Source: Nageia nagi
Lineage: Eukaryota; Pinophyta
NCBI GenBank assembly: GCA_050084985.1
Contig: JBITNC010000001.1
Location: 54,808,001-54,872,000, forward strand
DNA length: 64,000 nt
Direction of reading: 5' to 3'
The notes below the pieces were generated by a model. That model was not told where the DNA came from and made no database searches. It saw only the letters and a program-made list of their open reading frames with translations. The position numbers were made by a program, and so were the translations under genes. This document shows, in pieces, positions 61,191 to 64,000 of the stretch; within the stretch, counting starts at the first letter, position 1; every line of letters starts with the position of its first letter.

Positions 61191-63163
61191 ATACCCATCC
61201 AGATCCAAGATTTGATGGTGAAAGTACAGTTGATGAAGTTAGATCTGAGGTTCAGACGGATGCAGAACAAGAAGACCTAATGGGAGATGGTCAACGTTTT
61301 GAGAATCGGTTGATACGGGCTCTAGAAGGGCTTCAAAGAAATAGTGCCGGGATCAAAATTGAGATTCCTGAGTATGCTGGTGGATTAAAACCAGAGGAGT
61401 TGATCGATTGGATCAATAGCCTAGAAAAATATTTCGAATGGAGTAACATTGCTGAAGAAAAGAAGGTAAAGCTTGCATGCACGAAGTTGAAGGGACATGC
61501 ATTAATTTGGTGGGATCACCTACAGAATACACGACAAAGGGATGGCAAGGATAAGATCAGAGATTGGGCTAAAATGAAGAAGAAGCTAAAAGGGAAATTT
61601 GTACCTGTAGACTACTCCCAGACCTTATTTCGCCAATTCCAAAATTTGCGACAAAAGGAACGAAGCATTGAGGACTACACCAATGACTTTTATAAGCTTT
61701 CCATTCGAATAGAACCAAATGAAACAGAGGAGCAAAAGGCTGCAAGATATGTAAATGGTCTGAACTTTGTTATTCAAGATGAAATTAACATGCATCGCAC
61801 TCCTACTGTGGAGGATGCATATCAAATAGCCCTCAAGGCTGAGGAAAAATTGAGATGGACCAATCGAGGAGGAAAGAAGGGATTCACACCTTCGAATCGG
61901 GGGCAAGAAGGATCTAATTTCTCCAAGGGAGAATCCTCCGTACCCACTAAACAAGAAGAGGTAAACCAAAGTCAGAGAGGAAGAGGTAATGGAGGGGGTC
62001 AATCTACTACTGGCACATGGAAACCATTCATATGTTATAGATGTCATGAAGAAGGTCACAAGGCATCTGAATGTCCCACATATGATGCTGAAGAGAGGGG
62101 AAAAGCTAGGGTTGCTCTAGTTGAAGAAGAAGAAGAAGAGGAGGAGGTTGAAACAGAAGTTTCTGCAGATATGGGTGAGAACCTGATGATAAGAAGAAAC
62201 CTGATTGTTCCAAGGGAGGAGAACATGCAAGCTGAGGATAGAGGTAATTGTTGGTTACGTACCAATATATTTCGTACAAGATGCACAACAGGCGGAAAGG
62301 TATGTAACATGGTAATTGATGGTGGTAGTTGTGAAAACATGGTTTCTACTGTAATGGTTGATAAGTTGAAACTCAAATGTCAAAAGCACCCATGTCCATA
62401 TCGTGTTTCATGGATCAAGAAGGGAAATGAGGTAACTATTGATAAGAGGTGTCTAGTAAATTTTTCCATTGGGGATACTTATAAAGATGAGGTATGGTGC
62501 GATGTAATTCCCATGGATGCATGTCATATATTATTGGGGAGACCATGGCAGTTTGACAGGAAGACTCATCATGATGGAAGTAAGAACACTTACACATTTT
62601 GGAAAGATGGTGTAAAGGTGGTTCTTTTACCCCTTAAGGAAGAAGCCCAAGGACAAAGCCTTTTGACTGCAACAAGATTTCTCACAGGAGCACGTGAAGT
62701 TGGTTGGTGTTATGCATTACCTGCACAAAAGGTAGAAACAAGGGAGGAGGTTCGGGCACAATTGCAAGAGAATAATAGTAAGCGTAAAGCAGTAGCAGAT
62801 ACACATAGGAGAGAAAAGATTTTTCAGGAGGGCTACAACTCCAATACGAGGATTCGGGAGAAAAGGAACAACCATGCATATAAGGCTACAACTCCAATAC
62901 GATGGGAGCGACAAGTTCCTAAGAAAAAGAAGGAGCGCATTACACAGATTCTTGATCAGATAGTGTTCAACACTCGACATGGGAACTATACCAAGTACCT
63001 GGTACAATGGGAAGGGCTATCACTAGCAGATAATACATGGGTTTCAGAGGGGGCAGTAAAGAGGATTGCTAATGATAAACTTCAGGAATTCAACAGCAGA
63101 ACTCGCAGGAGCAGAGTTCCTTTCAACCAGAGGAGAATGATGCATGCGTTGCCGGGGCCGTAA
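61172..63163 (+). CDS. Gag-protease-chromodomain fusion protein
   Basis: An uninterrupted 663-residue ORF. Residues about 60-230 are a Retrotrans_gag capsid (EIPEYAGGLKPEELIDWINS, KLKGHALIWWDHLQ, QNLRQKERSIEDYTNDFYKL). C288, C291, H296 and C301 form a CCHC nucleic-acid-binding knuckle. An acidic run EEEEEEEEVE follows at about 318-327. Residues about 365-470 are a retropepsin-like protease with D383-G-G-S and the LLGRPW motif at 454-459. About 525-560 resembles the integrase tail (QLQENNSKRK, DTHRREKIFQEG). About 589-640 is a chromodomain (YLVQWEGLSLADNTW), which reads histone marks and guides integration. All of reverse transcriptase, RNase H and the integrase core is missing. The last eight codons lie in the 3' LTR. 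The N-terminus may be incomplete (see the short ORF at 61062). Confidence 0.92.
   Translation: MAERNMNTHPDPRFDGESTVDEVRSEVQTDAEQEDLMGDGQRFENRLIRALEGLQRNSAGIKIEIPEYAGGLKPEELIDWINSLEKYFEWSNIAEEKKVKLACTKLKGHALIWWDHLQNTRQRDGKDKIRDWAKMKKKLKGKFVPVDYSQTLFRQFQNLRQKERSIEDYTNDFYKLSIRIEPNETEEQKAARYVNGLNFVIQDEINMHRTPTVEDAYQIALKAEEKLRWTNRGGKKGFTPSNRGQEGSNFSKGESSVPTKQEEVNQSQRGRGNGGGQSTTGTWKPFICYRCHEEGHKASECPTYDAEERGKARVALVEEEEEEEEVETEVSADMGENLMIRRNLIVPREENMQAEDRGNCWLRTNIFRTRCTTGGKVCNMVIDGGSCENMVSTVMVDKLKLKCQKHPCPYRVSWIKKGNEVTIDKRCLVNFSIGDTYKDEVWCDVIPMDACHILLGRPWQFDRKTHHDGSKNTYTFWKDGVKVVLLPLKEEAQGQSLLTATRFLTGAREVGWCYALPAQKVETREEVRAQLQENNSKRKAVADTHRREKIFQEGYNSNTRIREKRNNHAYKATTPIRWERQVPKKKKERITQILDQIVFNTRHGNYTKYLVQWEGLSLADNTWVSEGAVKRIANDKLQEFNSRTRRSRVPFNQRRMMHALPGP
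62831..62902 (+). repeat. Direct repeat at the deletion-side junction of the fusion ORF
   Basis: GGCTACAACTCCAATACGA occurs at 62831-62849 and again at 62884-62902, 53 bp apart. It lies between the integrase-tail-like text and the chromodomain, where the reading EGYNSNTRI departs from the usual EGDLV-type text. Such short repeats are typical traces of template switching during reverse transcription. Confidence 0.8.
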
Positions 63164-63623
63164 CTTTTGATCCGGAGGTCGTTTTGCTTCGAAATTTAAA
63201 CTGTGGCTTCGTGACGAAATTCCAGTTATGGTAGTTCGCTAGAACTGCCATACCCAAAAAATGATATTTTTAAGGCCTGATTCATTCGTCTAAGGCCTGA
63301 AAAATAGGCTTTTTTAAGAGCACTCCTGATTTTTAGGCTTTTTTTGCATGTTGCGCCTTTAGTAACTCTTGTTTTTCTTCTAGTTAAGGGTGGATATTTT
63401 AGATACTGCTTAATTAGTGTAAGAGGGATGCGCATGCAAATTTTGGGCGCAATCTAACTCATTTTGGTTTTTTGTTTTTTTTGTGGCTATTTAAAGGGCA
63501 TTGTATTCTCTTGGAGAGCATGTGGGTTCAGGAATAAGAAGAGTATTTTGGTCTGGATTTCTTCTGTATGTTCTGTGACTGGATTTCAATTTCTGTTTTC
63601 CTGTTATAGCTGAATTCACATCA
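63138..63623 (+). repeat. 3' LTR of chromodomain element
   Basis: 486 bp, identical by eye to the 5' LTR except one base near 63456. It is preceded by a short purine stretch, CAGAGGAGAA. The target duplication TTCCT follows at 63624-63628. Confidence 0.95.
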
Positions 63624-64000
63624 TTCCTTCTGCTTCTCTTTCTGTTGATTGGATGCAGGTTATACCAATTTATTTGATCAGACCATCATTCTTATTGCTC
63701 TTCCATGTCTCCGACAAATAGTTAAGCGACAAGTCTGAAGTTTGACAGTGTTGATGGCCTAGATAAGGAATCAACCCAGGGTCAAGAAGAATCTCTGTGA
63801 AACCGGAATGGCTTATGTCAAGAAGGCCAAGAAGAGCCAAAACTCCATCTACAGAAACTGCATAAAAAGTTTGAAGAAGTTTTTAGAATAGGCTAGACAA
63901 GCAGTTGATTTGGTGAATATTATCGATTTGTATTGGACAAGTAGAGGTCTCTAATGACCCAATTAATAACCTCTGATCACTTGGACACCAAGTTACAAGA
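63624..64000. other. Right flank of the insertion, host DNA
   Basis: It joins the left flank at TTCCT, so it is the continuation of the pre-insertion locus. It is less AT-rich and non-repetitive, with a CTTTCTGTTGATTGGATGCAG string at 63639-63659 that looks like a plus-strand splice acceptor. No exon can be fixed on either strand. Confidence 0.4.

Larger units (their letters stand above)
60531..63623 (+). mobile_element. Non-autonomous chromovirus-like LTR element: gag-protease-chromodomain, no pol
   Basis: A 3093-bp element with 486-bp LTRs (60531-61016 and 63138-63623, TGATGCATGC...TTCACATCA). By eye they differ at one position (G at 60849, A at the matching place). The TTCCT target duplication is perfect. 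A tRNA-iMet primer site follows the 5' LTR. The single long ORF has gag, zinc knuckle, protease and chromodomain, with reverse transcriptase, RNase H and integrase core deleted. The ORF is still open and the LTRs are almost identical, so it moved recently with help in trans, probably from a related chromovirus. It lies opposite in strand to the host exon at 59589. Confidence 0.92.

Noticed and set aside
61625-62376. Long minus-strand ORFs opposite the gag-protease ORF
   Set aside because: They are shadows of the coding strand; the Ser-rich run is the complement of the GAA/GAG codons.
1-64000. CRISPR-like or bacterial features
   Set aside because: Tandem repeats here have no regular unique spacers, and the gene content is plant retroelements.

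Overview
This is nuclear DNA from a land plant. It is strongly AT-rich and consists almost entirely of transposable elements. One convincing host-gene exon lies near the right end. No bacterial-type genes, operons or CRISPR arrays are present, and I saw no tRNA or rRNA genes. The many heavily mutated, CpG-poor, nested LTR retrotransposons would suit a large, slowly purged genome such as that of a gymnosperm. That is an inference; the species cannot be told from the sequence.

Layout, left to right. (1) 1-5966: the 3' part of a Tat-lineage Ty3/gypsy element (copy B, + strand), with an antisense plant-mobile-domain (PMD) ORF and its 3' LTR. (2) 5967-8491: anonymous DNA with a pyrimidine-rich minisatellite. 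(3) 8492-43422: a nest four elements deep. A Ty1/copia element (copia-1, +) was split between its gag/protease and integrase parts by a full-length Tat element (copy A, -, 12537-39382). The antisense PMD ORF of copy A was split by a second copia of the same family (copia-2, -, to 24146), which has lost its pol region. The leader of copia-2 was then entered by a small gag-only LTR element (19973-22572) with an intact 5-bp target duplication. (4) 43423-44890: AT-rich DNA ending in a 31-bp minisatellite. (5) 44890-47230: the remains of a LINE. (6) 47231-51299: unrecognised DNA. (7) 51300-53890: two tandem copies of a 1.27-kb, extremely AT-rich unit. (8) About 54560-58404: a decayed Helitron whose helicase is interrupted by a tRNA-type SINE. 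(9) 59589-60014: the last coding exon of a host membrane-protein gene (-). (10) 60531-63623: a very young LTR element inserted beside or inside that gene.

The two youngest elements are the most interesting. The 60531-63623 element has 486-bp LTRs that differ at one base, and a TTCCT target duplication. It carries one 663-codon ORF fusing gag, a CCHC knuckle and an aspartic protease directly to a chromodomain, without reverse transcriptase, RNase H or integrase core. The 19973-22572 element carries only a 308-residue gag between LTRs that differ by about four substitutions plus one 32-bp duplication. Both must have been copied and integrated by enzymes supplied from elsewhere. Copia-2, which kept gag but lost pol, may be a third case, although it is decayed.

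The nest gives a relative time order: copia-1, then Tat copy A, then copia-2 (the same family as copia-1, so that family was active both before and after the Tat insertion), then the gag-only element. All Tat, copia, LINE and Helitron coding regions are broken by stops and frameshifts and should be treated as pseudogenes.
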